Shown here in pieces: positions 45,855 to 57,280 of a stretch of DNA of 64,000 bases. Below the pieces are notes generated by a model. That model saw nothing but the letters and a program-made list of their open reading frames with translations. It did no database searches and had not been told where the DNA came from. Made by a program: the position numbers and the translations under genes. The stretch comes from Lantana camara (taxonomy: Eukaryota > Streptophyta > Magnoliopsida > Lamiales > Verbenaceae), in the NCBI GenBank assembly GCA_037501455.1, contig CM074856.1, positions 46,467,001-46,531,000 on the forward strand. The letters run 5' to 3'. Position 1 is the first letter of the stretch. Each line of letters starts with the position of its first letter.

Positions 45855-47335
45855 TTTTACTACAGTTAAAAACCAATCGTGCAAGTGTACACTAACATAC
45901 GCGTAGCACAATAGGATCGAACCTATAGGGAAGGGAAATCAATCACTACTCTCTATTTCTCTCTAATCTAAAGACTTAACGGAATCAAGGGTTATTTCAA
46001 TTAATCTACTTATGCAGAAATTAACAAATAACTAAACTAAAATTGCAATTAACAACTTAACACACGAATTAACTTCAGTAAACTAAACAAGTAGGGGAAA
46101 AAGCTTTGAATCATAAAATCAAGAGTTGACGTGATACTCGTTTGACAAGTGTAATTCTACAACCTAGTCACTTATATTTGAATTACCCTCTCTCGAGGTA
46201 TAACCAAGTGCTTAATTAGTGTTCAATGTTGCTCTCGCAATCACCAATAGTTAATTAAACCATAGGAACAAGACTAGTGTAATTCAGTATTCTAGCGGCT
46301 CGGCATGGAATAAGATTACTGTTGTATAAGCTATGACCAAATCTCTTTGTACCCTACAACTTACAAGTATTGAAAACCCTCGAAATTACCATCACTCTTT
46401 CGATCTATAGGTAATTGTGACATATGCTACGGGTGATCAAGCCATCGCAAGTCAGTTCAAACCAGTTTTCAAACTAAGAATTAACACAAGTCATTCAAGC
46501 ATCTCATCAAACATCCATCATGCAATCATCATCACTTCCCCCTAGCCCTAGATAATTAGCTACTCATAATTGAAGCAAAAATCATAAAACTAAAGGAAAT
46601 TGCATTAAAATAAAGCATCGTCAAGGAATCTAAACAAAGTCTAACAATTAAATTTATAAACATTCAGCAATACTAAAAAACGAAACTAGCATATGAAACT
46701 AAAACTAAAATAAAAGGAATTAGTTTGAAAATTAAAGCAGTAATAAAACCAAAATTGTTCTCCGAATTCAATCCTATCGACTTCTCGAATTCTCTGAAAA
46801 TCTTCTGAACTTCTGAGTCTTCTTCCAAACCCTAGGTCTTGACTTGGAAAAGAAACTCTTTTTTTCTCTGAACCTCCTCCTGTTCTCCTTCTTTTTCTCT
46901 CCCTTACTAAAGACTCCAAAATGGACATATATAATAGCTCTAGGAGATTTCTCGCCGCCCTAGGTAACGGGCGTTGCCTATATTCGCCTTGCTCCGGTTA
47001 ACGCCCGTTAATAACCTAAAATCGCCATAACGCTTTTACTGGTAACGGGCGTTACCAATTTTCTTATATATATGGGTAACGGGCGTTACCGCTCTGTTCT
47101 CGCCAAACCTCTCCTCCTGTGGCCAGCAACGGGAGTTACTCCTTGTGTACTACTAAGTCGTAATGGGAGTTACCACTTTTTCTCCCAAAAATGCGTGGAA
47201 TCGCTCTGCTTCGCCGTTTCGTAACTTCAACTCTATTAACACTTGAACAGAGTCAAATAAACACATAAACGCATCAAATGGCACCAGAATATAATCTATT
47301 TAACGCTTAAAATCATGCAATTTCTACGCACAACA
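45855..47335 (-). repeat. Solo LTR of an Athila relative, opposite orientation
   Basis: The right end reads ...CGCACAACA (minus strand TGTTGTGCG), and the body matches the Athila LTR in reverse. CGAAG (45850-45854) and CGAAA (47336-47340) form a near-perfect 5-base duplication. The left end starts at TTTTACTA, about 10 bases short of the canonical terminus. It has its own palindrome array (46964-47176) and a minus-strand TATA-like CTATTATATATG near 46930. Confidence 0.8.
46964..47176. repeat. Palindrome array in the nested solo LTR
   Basis: The units are GTAACGGGCGTTGC, TTAACGCCCGTTAA, GTAACGGGCGTTAC twice, CAACGGGAGTTAC and GTAATGGGAGTTAC. It lies upstream of the minus-strand TATA box. Confidence 0.75.
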
Positions 47336-47370
47336 CGAAACAAATTCACCTATTTTTAGAGAAAAATATG

Positions 47371-47582
47371 GTAACCCCCGTTACCACTTAGGAGTTCAAA
47401 TTCAGTAACCCTCGTTACTAGACACAGGAGCATTGCTTTAGCGAGATAGGTGAGGTAACGCCCGTTACCCCTGGGCAGAAGAAATGTGGTAACGCCCGTT
47501 ACCACTAATAAAAACGTCATGGCAATTTCACGATGTAACGGGCGTTAACGATATTTGTGCATGGAAGGGTAACGGGCGTTAC
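47371..47582. repeat. Palindrome array in the Athila 3' LTR
   Basis: The units are GTAACCCCCGTTAC, GTAACCCTCGTTAC, GTAACGCCCGTTAC twice, GTAACGGGCGTTAA and GTAACGGGCGTTAC. Arms GTAACG and CGTTAC surround a CC or GG centre. Confidence 0.8.
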
Positions 47583-48671
47583 AAGAGTCAGTGAGAGGAC
47601 AATTAGGGTTGCTATTTAAGTACGTTTTGAAGTCTTTTCGTGTGAGGAGATTGGAGAGACTTCAAAGCTTTTCTTTCGGGTTTTAACCTTGGTTTTGAAG
47701 AGAAGACACAGCAGTTTGAAGGAGTTTTTCAGAGAATTCGAAAAGACGAAAGAATTGAATTCTTAGAATGATTTCCGATTTTATTGTTGCTTTTAATTCC
47801 TTTAAGTTTGGTTTTATTTAGTTTTCGTATGGTAGATTCATTTTCCAAACTTTACGAATGTTTATGGTTTTGATTTTTATACTTTGTTTAGATTTGATGA
47901 ACATGAATTCTTTTAATGCAATTTCCTTCAGTTTTATGATTTTTGCTTTAATTATGAGTAGCTAATTCTCTAGGGCTAGGGAAGTGATGATGAATGCATG
48001 ATATGTGTTTGATATGATGCTTGAATGACTTGTGTTAATTCTTAGTTTGAAAACAGGTTTGAATTGACTTGCGATGGCCTGATCACCCTTAGCATATGTT
48101 ATAATTGCCTATAGATCGAGAGATTGATGGTAATCTAGATGGTTTTCATACTTCTAAGTTGTAGAATACAAAGAGATTTGGTTCTAGCTTATACAACAGT
48201 ATCTTGTTCAATGCCGAGCCGCTAGAATATTGAATTGCACTAGTCTTGTTCCTATGGTTTAATTAACTATTGGTGATGGCTAGAGCAACATTGAACACTA
48301 ATTAAGCACTTGGTTACACCTTGAGAGAGGGTAATACAAATATAAGTGACTAGGTTGTAGAATTACACTTGTAAGACGAGTATCATATCAACTCTTGAAT
48401 TATGATTCATTACTTTTCCCTACCTGCTTAGTTTACTGATTTTAATCCACGTGTTTTAGTTGTTACTTGTGTTTATTTCTAGTTAATTGCTTAAATTCTA
48501 TTTTAGTAGATTAATAGATAATAACAATTATTTTTCGTTCGGTCTTTAGATTAGAGAATGATAAAGAGTAGTGATTGATTTCCCTTCCCTGTGGGTACGA
48601 TCCTGTTGTGCTACCTGTATGTTAGTGTACACTTGTACGATTGGTTTTGAACTTAGTAAAATTATACAACA

Positions 48672-48917
48672 CCTTCTCTTCTCTTTTCTTCATCGTTCTT
48701 TCGTTATCTATTTCGTGCTTAGTGTAGGTACTCACCGTAGCTTTTTGTTGTCCTTCCACGGTCACCGCTACCATTCTTGTTATCATCTTCACATTCTTGG
48801 TAAAGGTAAGGGATCACGCCCCTTGCTTTACAGGGTCGCGGAAATTATTTTGCCCTTTTCTTTTATTTCTTTTTCAACCTAGGGTTTTGCTTGATTCTGT
48901 TTCTCTTTCTTTCATTG
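48672..48917. other. Short unassigned flank
   Basis: It starts with the CCTTC target duplication. It is pyrimidine-rich and contains no supported gene. With 15032-16276 it forms the DNA into which the Athila element jumped. Confidence 0.4.
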
Positions 48918-49910
48918 TTGTATGTGTTCGAGTAGGGGTTGTTCACCAGTTTTTGATTACTCATGTAATTCACCTGCTCTTGTTCGGCAACCATCTACTC
49001 ACCTGTATTGGTATAAGGACACACGTTAAATGAATGTGGACCACTATAGGTTTCACAACTTACCTGCATCAAAGGTACTGGTGGAGGAGGTGTGACCACT
49101 CCATTCAAGGTCAATTGGTCTAAATTCTTGTTCAGTGTATCAAATTTAGCATTGATAGCGTTAATCCATCTAACTGAAGAACTCCAGCCATGTCTTTAAC
49201 TGGTTGAGGATTGCTTCTCTCGTGAATATAGCTATCGTTGATGGCCATATTCTCTAGTAGTTCAATGACAACTACCTTAGATTTCGCAATTAATGCCCCA
49301 TCAGCTATTGCATCAATCGCACCTTTCATATGCTGAGATATCCCCATTATAGAATGTTTGAACTAAGAGACAAACTGGGATGTTGTGATGTGAGCATTTT
49401 CTCTGCATCTCCTTGTATCTATCCCAAGCCTCGTATAGAGAGTCTCCATCAAACTGTCGAAAGGTTGTGATGTCATTCCTGTATTTCGTAGTCTTGCGGG
49501 GTGGAAAATTTTCGCTAGGAATGCTTGTGAAAGAACCTCCCATATCTAAAGAGACTCACTAGGTAGAGAGCTAACCCACGCATGGGCTTTATCCCTCAAA
49601 GAGAAGGGAAAAAGCTTGACTCTGATGGCATCACTAGAGACAATGTGGATCTTAAAAGTATCGCACACCTCAAGAAAGTGAGCGAGGTGTGCTGTGGGAT
49701 CCTCGGATACCAACCCCCAAACGGGTTCTGCTGCAGTAAGTTAATTATAGGAGGCCTAATTTTGGAGTTATTTCCTGTAATTACAGGGCGGACTACGTTG
49801 TTCTGAATTACTCCAGCATTTGGCATGTTGTAGTCTCTGAGTGCAGGAGGAGGTGCGGGGAGTGGGCATTGAATTAGCCCCTCTCGTCCATTATTCGGAT
49901 TTTCAGCCAT
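48918..49910 (-). pseudogene. Athila-like gag fragment
   Basis: Starts MAENPNNGREG and has ALRDYNMPNAGVIQN and PPIINLLQQNPFGG. A frame change near 49700 removes part of the domain. It continues with KYRNDITTFRQFDGDSLYEA and LVQTFYNGDISAYE (49313-49543), then a further shift to ESLARERSNPQ-like sequence near 49200 and a CETYSGPHSFNVCPY zinc-knuckle-like stretch near 49040. At least two frameshifts, so non-functional. Confidence 0.75.
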
Positions 49911-50154
49911 TGGTTTAGGAGCTAAATATCTGTCTTCTTAGTGTTTCCTTCGAATAGCATATAGTGTCATTTCAATCTTTGGATCATAAGGTATTAGTTC
50001 CAAACCTTCAGATCACCGCATGCACCGTATACTTGCACCAAGAAAAAAAAATCCTTAGTTCAACTTAACTGTGGTAAGTGATGGAAAGCATAAATAAATT
50101 AAATGGTCTAAAGCACTAGATTTATGTATTAAAGTTATATTGATTTAACACGCC

Positions 50155-50182
50155 TTCCCCGGCAATGGCGCCAAAAACTTAT
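50155..50182 (-). other. Primer-binding-site region of the truncated Athila-like element
   Basis: The minus strand reads TAAGTTTTTGGCGCCATTGC then CGGGGAAGG, directly after the LTR end AATTCACA. Confidence 0.65.
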
Positions 50183-51825
50183 TGTGAATTTTAGTTAAAA
50201 CCAATCGTGCAAGTGTACACTTACTCTCTAATCTAAAGACCGGTCGATTATCAAGTTGATTATCTAAACTACTAATAAGAAACTCAACAATTAACTAAAA
50301 GAAAGCAAAAATAACTTACTTAAACGCACGGATTAAAGTCAATAAATAAACAAGGCTGGGGAGTAACAATATGCATGCACGGTTCAACATAATACTCGTT
50401 TGACAAGGGCAATTCTACAACCTAGTCACGTAAGTTCAATCTATCCTCTCTCAAGGTTAGATGACTGTTAAAATAGCTTTAAAATTGTTCTCACGATCAA
50501 TAAAAGCCAAGTTAACCAATTGATCAAGAATAGTGTAATTTAAATTCTAGGAGCTTGGCATGGAACAAAAATCACACGTTGTATAGATCAAGAATTAAAT
50601 CTCTTTAAGTTCTAAATCTACAAGTTAAGAAAGCGTCTCAATTACCATTAATCTCTCGATAATTAGGCAAAACTAGGTTATGCTAAGGATGGCCAATCTG
50701 TTGCAATCAATTAAAATCAAGTTTTCAAAACTAAGAATTAGCACAAGTCGTTCAAGCATTACATCAAACACTTAGCATGGATTCATCGTCACTCCCCTAG
50801 CCCTAGAGAACTAGCTACTCATAATTAAAGCAAAAATCATAAAACTAAAGGAAATTGCATTAAAAGAATTCATGTTCATCAAATCTAAACAAAGTCTAAA
50901 AATCAAAACCATAAACATTCTTAAAGTCTGGAAAACGAATCTAACATACGAAAACTAAATAAAACTAAACTTAAAGGAATTAGTTTAATAATTAAAGCAA
51001 CAATAAAACCAGAAATCGTTCTAAGAATTCAATCTGTCTTCACGAATTCTCTGAAAAACTCCTTCGAAACTGTTGTGTCTTTTCTTCAAAACCTAGGTCA
51101 AAACCCGGAAGAAAAGCTCTGAAGTCTCTCCAATCTCCTCACAAAAAAGACTTCAAAACGCACTTAAATAGCAGCCTTAATTGTTTTCAAAAAGACTTCA
51201 AAACGCATTTAAATAGTTCTAAAGAAAATCAATCCTTTCGCCTTCTCAAATCTCTCCAAAACTCTCCACTTTGCTCTGTTTCGCTCTCAAGATGCTAGGT
51301 TACGAATCTCCAAAAGCGAACCCTAAAAACACTGAGCTTCGCATAATATATAGATGCTCAAGAAATCTTCAACCGACAAGAGACATGCCTTCATAAATCC
51401 CTGCACACGTCTGTATCTCACCAAAATCGTAATGGCGCTTTTATAAGTGACACGGGCATGTTACCTTTTCTTCATGCCGTGTCTCCCCCTATCTCACGGA
51501 TCTTCAATCGCCTGTACCGAGACACGGGGGTGTCTTGATTTCTTCTTGCTAGGAGACACGAGCGTGTCTCCTCTCTCTCTAAACTTTTGTACCGAGACAC
51601 AGGGGTGCCTCGGTTTCTTCTTGTGAAAGGACATGGGCATGTCCCCTTAAATCTGCCAAAATCCAACCTTTTGCTATACTTAGCTCTGAATTCACATTTT
51701 TCTCGCGTTTCTTAACTCCAATGCAACAAATACCTAATTGAAGCAAATAAAACATATAAGCTCTTGAAACAACATAAAATATACTCAAATTAACGCTCAA
51801 ATTCATATTAAATCTACACTTAACA
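50183..51825 (-). repeat. 5' LTR of the truncated Athila-like element
   Basis: TGTGAATTTTAG...CACTTAACA on the plus strand. The minus-strand start TGTTAAGTGTAGATTTAATA parallels TGTTGAGTGTAGAATTT of the Athila LTR. TATA-like CTATTTAAGTG (minus) near 51165. Confidence 0.75.
51446..51645. repeat. Array of GAGACACG..CGTGTCTC palindromes
   Basis: The units are GTGACACGGGCATGTTAC, GAGACACGGGGGTGTCTT, GGAGACACGAGCGTGTCTCC, GAGACACAGGGGTGCCTC and GGACATGGGCATGTCC. The array is upstream (minus strand) of the TATA-like box, the same place as the GTAACG arrays in the Athila LTRs. Confidence 0.75.
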
Positions 51826-51832
51826 CACAACC

Positions 51833-52070
51833 AGTCAATGTATTGGGCTGGTGTTACATAGCCTGCGTCGAGGAGAGTATTAACTTCCCCTTCGATGATT
51901 TCATTTCTCTCTTTGCTTTGGACTCTCAGCTTCTGCTTGATGGGTTTAATGGATGGATCAATGCCGAGATGATGATAGATGACCTTTGGGTCGATTCTCA
52001 TCAAATCCTTGATTGTCTAGGCAAAAATATCCACTTTCTCGCGGAGGAAATCGGTCATCATGTTCTCATG
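51833..52070 (-). pseudogene. Reverse transcriptase N-terminal fragment
   Basis: IDPKVIYHHLGIDPSIKPIK and EGEVNTLLDAGYVTPAQYI match the start of the plant Ty3/gypsy RT domain. The fragment ends after YIDWL at the junction with the LTR at 51825. The stretch to 52520 upstream holds out-of-frame traces of the same polyprotein. Confidence 0.75.
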
Positions 52071-52522
52071 TTCGTGATCCATATTCACCCAATGCAAGTG
52101 GTCTTGCTCCCATCTCTGGATACTAAAGGCACTTCCTTTGATAACTCGGATGGTTCGAGCCGTTCGCTACGCTTTCTTTTTCATGCTATCTAGGAACCTT
52201 CTTCTCTGTATCGGGAGGTGAAGAGGTCGATCTCGCCATCCACGTAGGTTTGCAGGTGGAGGCACTCCGCCACTTCCCTGTCCTTGGGCTTCTTGAGGGT
52301 AATAGCGTCACAATCCGAGCTATCTACCACATCACACTTAACCTCCCTTACTCCATTCGTGGTACGCATCTTAATCTTTTGGTGGAGGGTGGGAACGATG
52401 GCCCGAAATTGAATGAGCCTGGGTCGGCTTAAAATTATGCTTTACGCTAGAGGCATGTTAATGACTACGTACTCGACTTTTTGGGTCACTCGACATGCAG
52501 TGGTTCCTATTGAGGTCAGCAA

Positions 52523-52792
52523 TCAAATGCGCCCTAGAGATAGTACCTTGGATCCACCGAATCTAGACAGAGGAGTTCGGATGGGATCGAGCCTCAGATT
52601 ATGCAATTTCGTTTTGATAAGAGTAGCGTAAAGGATAATGGCAGTGGAGCTTCCATTATCAACAAGGCATTTGGTTACATTGTAATTTGCCACGGCTAAG
52701 GTCACCACCATCGGACAACTAGGTGCATAGTCTTCCTTATGTTGGCCCAGGCGGCTGTCACTATCACTAAAGCTAATCTCCTGCCTAATCCA
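52523..52792 (-). pseudogene. Aspartic protease region of the gypsy polyprotein
   Basis: The frame shows WIRQEISFSDSDSRLG, then VANYNVTKCLVDNGSSTAII, the DNGSS form of the active site seen in many plant gypsy proteases, then LRLDPIRTPLSRFGG. The frame is cut at 52793 by the inserted LTR. Confidence 0.7.
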
Positions 52793-54813
52793 TGTAGCAC
52801 CCCAAGCGGTGGGTACCATATCCCCCGCATTATAACTTGCCACGTGTAACGAAACAAGGACTCTGCACACGTACCAAGCCATAGCGAACGAGAGACAAAT
52901 AAAAACAAACCTAAGTTAGGCGAAACGTAGAGCCTGAACATCACAGTACAAATAACAAATATGCGGAAGTATGAACATGTCATACAAATTCAAAACAATA
53001 AAAAAAGGTGATGGGGTTCAACTAGCATAGATTTCTAATCCTAAAAATCCAATCATAACATAAATCAAGCATGTAAACGGGTTCAAACTGGCCCTAGAAG
53101 CTTGTCCCAAAACATATACCATAAGTAAAACAAATCATACTTATACATACGTACATATTTACTCGTATTCAGAATGCAAATGCAAGACCTAATTTATACA
53201 AAATTCGACTCCAAGGATAGACTCACTCTGCCTAGCTCGAACTCCAAAGCGAACCTGCAAGGCTAGAAATATAAAGAGGGAGGGATCAGTCACACTGACT
53301 GAATGAGGGGTTAACACATGCACACTCACTATACATATATACAGAGCAAAGCACGCCAAAAGTAAATGTTCGTGAATTCGGGATTAGTTTTTGCACTCCA
53401 AAATATTTGCTCATGATAATATATATATAGGATGATTTGACACGACAAACAAAAAAGGCGTAGCTTACGTATAACAACGTGTACGTTCATAACAAATCAA
53501 ACTTAGCATATGTTTCAAGCATTTTTTATTAGGTTAGTAATATTCCAAATTTTATCTTAATTTATTAATCTACCCCAATTTTACTAACTCAAGACAAGTG
53601 TAACAAGACTCGGCAGGCACGTGCTCAAAGCACACAAGCTCCTCAAGACATAGCATGCCAAGAACAATGTAATAAAATAAAAGAAGACATACCAAGCAAG
53701 TTAAAACGTGCCAAACCTCTTCTCTGGGTGATAGGAGGGTTGCGTGACCCTAACCATCCAAGCAGACGAGGGGAGTGCTCAATGCTTCTCAAACCCTCAG
53801 GACTCCATCCCCCCACTAAACTTCCTGGTGGGTTCCGGTACATTATCAAGTATCAAGTTGAGACTATGCATAGGAGGCGTGTCCGGCGACCCTTTGGTCG
53901 CCCCGGGTGCTCCTTACCCACAGTCTCTGGGGCCCTATCAAGTCACATACAAGTTTATATCAAGTCTTAAGCCCGCTACAAACGTGTATACCAAGGCATA
54001 TTGTGCGTGCCACAAGCGTATATATCATATATACACACACATTCATATACGTATATACCACATGCATACGTACCATACATACGTACTTATCACACGCATA
54101 TATACTATACAAACACACAAATGTGCTTACCACGTGCAAACGTATCAAATCCAAAAGCAAGCATACATAGGCTCTTACATATTGTTCATACTTTTAAACG
54201 TTTATCAAGACCATCAAGATACGTATTTTGTACATATTTACATATATATTAGGCTTATAAGTCGCATACGTGAAAAATGAGCACATTGCATTAGGGCTTA
54301 ATTATATCCTAACCTCACCTGGTACACCAAAAGAAGTCGAAGACAAGATGTTTGATTCACCCCGGAATCAACTTGGCTGACAAAACACCATCCAGGTGCA
54401 CCTAAACAAGCTGGAGACAAAATATAAGACTTAAACTCAAGAATGAACCATGTAAACGCGTGGCATATTTTCATGCACTTAAGAGATGCAAACATGTGAG
54501 CAAGGTCCATATCAAATCACTTTCATGCAAGGAAATGCATTTCATAACTTAGCATATTCATAAAACATGTTAGGGGAAGTTCATAAGCACAATTAATGCA
54601 AATAAGGGCATTTAAAATGCAGATGATGGCACTTAGTCGTACATGAACACGTAACACATTCAAACACTCAAGATCATAGCATATGAATGCTAAACGTACC
54701 TTAACACATGATTTCATATTCATATTAGGTCATAAAACAAGTTGGGATCATGTTTGGGGAGGGATGAAAGCATAAAACGAGCATACAAAGTAAAACAACA
54801 CACGAAAGCTCCC

Positions 54814-55000
54814 TAACCGTGTCTCTCACCAAGAGCAAACCGAGAGATAGGCGTGCCTTGGTACAGACACTCAATAAAATAAGGGAGACACGGGCGTGTC
54901 TCCCTTCAAGAACAAAAGGGGATACGGGCGCGTTCGAGGTCAGATGCACCAATCCAATCAGACACGGGTGCGTCTCACACAAGGTACCCGTGTCTCTCCC
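54814..55000. repeat. GAGACACG..CGTGTCTC palindrome array in the inserted LTR
   Basis: The perfect 20-base unit GGAGACACGGGCGTGTCTCC is at 54884-54903. Variants ACCGTGTCTCTC, GATACGGGCGCGTTC, AGACACGGGTGCGTCTC and ACCCGTGTCTCTC surround it. The motif matches that of the unrelated Athila-like LTR at 51446-51645. Confidence 0.7.
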
Positions 55001-55399
55001 CGAAAGATAGCACCAAGTCTGCCATTAATATCGGACGAGGAACAACAAACTCGCACACCCCCCAACACCCAACTCCAAATCACACAAACTTCACACCACG
55101 AGTCACATACAACATGTAGAACATATATTCGCAAGTAAGAGCTCCCAAAATGAACTTAAACACACAAAACCCAAAACCCCGCTCTATTTACTATCTTCCC
55201 CAAATAGCCACATAAACACGGAATCGAGGTACGAAAGGGATATTAAATCGAAGCACTTGTCGTGAGAAATACAAATCTTACCTTGGATCGTTGATCGGGT
55301 GAACGAGGATAAGGTTCTTAAGCTTGAACGATTGGGGAGGCTTTTCTCTTCTCCACGATTGTCGTATCATTTTTTAGAGGGAGAGGGAAATGAGCTCGG

Positions 55400-55456
55400 A
55401 CCCATATATACCTTGAAATGAGCTGATTTTTAGCTCATTTCAAGGTATATACGGGT
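55400..55456. promoter_or_regulatory. Inverted repeat containing a TATA box in each arm
   Basis: Arms 55400-55424 and 55432-55456 (25 bases, one mismatch) are separated by a 7-base spacer. Each arm contains AAGGTATATA, the TATA context used by this LTR family. The arms also include AGCTCATTTC/GAAATGAGCT. Confidence 0.75.
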
Positions 55457-55809
55457 CGGGTTGAATTAAAACGGGTAGGGTGAAACGGTATCCAGTCCAT
55501 TCAAATCAGACTTAAGATGGTAGGGCTATCAAATGGCTTTAGAAAAAAATACAAAGTTAATTTCATCAAATCTGAATCATCGAAATGAATTCAATGGAGG
55601 GGTAGGAATTCGAATTTAAATTCCCGAGCTCCAGATAGCCACGAAGGTCGAAAACACCCTAATTATAATTAGGTCATTAATCTTTCAAATATTGGGCATT
55701 CGAGCCCAAACATATTTAATTAAATTCTAAAGCGCAAATAACTTGAAATTAAATCATAAGTTGACATATAAGGCATGCGAGGGCAAACACAAAAATAAAC
55801 TCTCTCGTG

Positions 55810-57197
55810 ATGCCATACCTGGAATGCCAAAGAGTACGCCTCCTGGTTCAGGCCCTCTACTCTTGAGTTGCTCTCTGATAGGTCCACTTACGAGCAGTGT
55901 TTGGAGTCACCATTGACGTGATCTCCAACGATCATAAAGATCGTCCCGTTGGTTACGTCATTGTTGTTATCCTTCCTTTTGATTGGTGGCTTTCCGAATC
56001 GCCAAGTTGGGGACCTAAACCTGGACTTGGACCGCTCCATGGGTCAACCCGTCTTCTCGGAGAAGTGATCGAGCTTGCAAACAAAATCCTTTAAGTATCC
56101 CCAAGGATGAGTCTCTCGATCTCATCGTGGAGGGCATTGCACTCCTCGGTGGTGTGACCCCACTGCTGGTGGTAGCCATATAATTTCCCCAACTTCTGAG
56201 CCTTCGAACCTTCGCGTATAGTGTTCGGCTGCTTCAGAAGTTTTTTATCCATCACAGTGAAAATCTGCTCGACAGACGCATTCAAGAGGATGTAATTTCT
56301 TCAGTCGATCTGGGTCAGCGGATTGACTTTTCCCTTAGTTTTCTTGGGCTTGTTCCCTCTTCTGTTAGGGTTCGAGCCAGGCCCAAAGTGAGGACCCTCC
56401 GATCGAGATGGGGGTCTGTGAGCGAGGGCCATCTCTTCGACCCTTATGAATCCGTGGGCGATGTCCCGGATCACTCCGGAAGTGTAGAAAGAGACGGTTC
56501 AGGCCCCTCGCATAGGTCGGCCTACCTCTGGGAGAGGATAAACCCCAATCTCTCAGGCATTCTTACATCCACCTTCTTTGCGGGTCGATGTAGTGGCTCT
56601 GGTCGTTTTTTTATCTCACGACCGCGATGCGTTCGGCCTCCTCTCGAGTGGATCGAGTCGATATTCGCTCACACAAATCATCGAACTCCTCGTGGTCACC
56701 ATCGACCACGTGTTTACCATGATTAATGGGGCAAGGATGGTCCGATTCATCCCGGCCCTCGGGCTAGCCGTGCTTGCTGCCCATGAGGGGCGGTGGTGGT
56801 GGTGCGAACCTCGGGGCCTATCCCGGGCCCGTCTGAGGGGCTAGCCCCCAAATGACCTAGGCTAGCTGGCCTTCGAGTGGCTGGAAATAATATAGGATGG
56901 GGGTCCGAAAGCTTGGATGGTGGGCCCGTTAACATTGGCTACGATGGGGTTTGGGATGGTAGTTGGGCTGGCCCGGGGTAACTTCGGGCGCCTGGGTTCG
57001 CGGCCCTCAACCTGGGCCTGCTCGATCTCGACCTGCCATTGGTCGAGAAAGGTATCCAGGTTTGCCTGATGACGATACTAAGTGTTGCCTCTTGTCAAGG
57101 TAAGATGATGTTGGCAGTCGTGTCGATGTTCCCAACGGTGGGAAGAACAGTGCAGGTGTTGCCAAGCGGTGCGCTGGGTCTGCCTTGTGTTCACCAT
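55810..57197 (-). pseudogene. Degenerate gag of the gypsy element
   Basis: It starts MVNTRQTQRTAW at 57197, the usual plant gypsy gag beginning, but stops within about 40 codons. A later frame (56091-56285) has KLYGYHQQWGHTTEECNALH, the C-terminal gag signature, and the part next to the inserted LTR reads EGLNQEAYSLAFQVWHHE. Pro-rich frames in between (56747-56935) fit the gag linker. Many stops and shifts. Confidence 0.65.
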
Positions 57198-57260
57198 TAT
57201 TGTAAATGGGGTATGTTAGCGTTTTTTCCTCTAGATCAAAAAGAAAATAGAAAGAGAGTT

Positions 57261-57280
57261 TCCCACAGACGACGCCAAAC
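57261..57280 (-). other. Primer-binding-site region of the gypsy element
   Basis: On the minus strand the LTR end GGATCA is followed by GTTTGGCGTCGTCTGTGGGA, close to the common plant form TTGGCGCCGTCTGTGGGA. Confidence 0.7.

Larger units (their letters stand above)
16277..48671 (+). mobile_element. Athila-type Ty3/gypsy element, expanded by nested insertions
   Basis: The LTRs start T(A/G)TTGAGTGTAGAATTT and end ATACAACA. CCTTC flanks both ends (16272-16276 and 48672-48676). Behind the 5' LTR comes the typical TTTTTGGCGCCGTTGCCGGGGA (from 40375), then gag, an aspartic protease, an env-position ORF and a purine tract before the 3' LTR. Polymerase and integrase are missing. About 24 kb of the 32.4 kb is later insertions. 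Athila elements are ancient gypsy retrotransposons found in most plants and typically reside in pericentromeric heterochromatin. Confidence 0.85.
45723..48671 (+). repeat. Athila 3' LTR, split by a solo LTR
   Basis: The parts are 45723-45854 and 47341-48671. It starts TGTTGAGTGTAG and ends ATACAACA, followed by the CCTTC duplication. It holds six palindromes at 47371-47582 and a TATA-like GCTATTTAAGTA at 47609. Confidence 0.85.
48918..51825 (-). mobile_element. Truncated Athila-like element: 5' LTR plus gag
   Basis: On the minus strand come the LTR (51825-50183), then AAGTTTTTGGCGCCATTGCCGGGG (read as AAGTTTTTGGCGCC and ATTGCCGGGG), then gag to about 48918, where homology ends abruptly after PYSNTYN. 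The rest of the element and its 3' LTR are missing. It is a different subfamily from the 16277-48671 copy: the LTR is only partly alike and carries another palindrome type. Confidence 0.75.
52793..55800 (-). repeat. Long LTR inserted in the gypsy element; right end unresolved
   Basis: The left end TGTAGCACCCC lies directly after protease coding sequence. The body matches the LTR at 1-3948 and, more weakly, the LARD LTRs. The expected right end (GTTACA on the plus strand) is not found before gag sequence resumes near 55810, and no target duplication pairs with ATCCA, so the end has been lost or rearranged. It contains a palindrome array and a TATA hairpin. Confidence 0.6.

Noticed and set aside
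48571..48882. 103-codon frame crossing the end of the Athila 3' LTR
   Set aside because: It starts in LTR sequence and runs through the target duplication into the flank, so it cannot be a conserved gene.
53744..54280. 178-codon plus-strand frame, His/Tyr/Ile-rich at its end
   Set aside because: It lies antisense within a long LTR, consists of CATATAC-type low-complexity DNA in its second half and has no domain.
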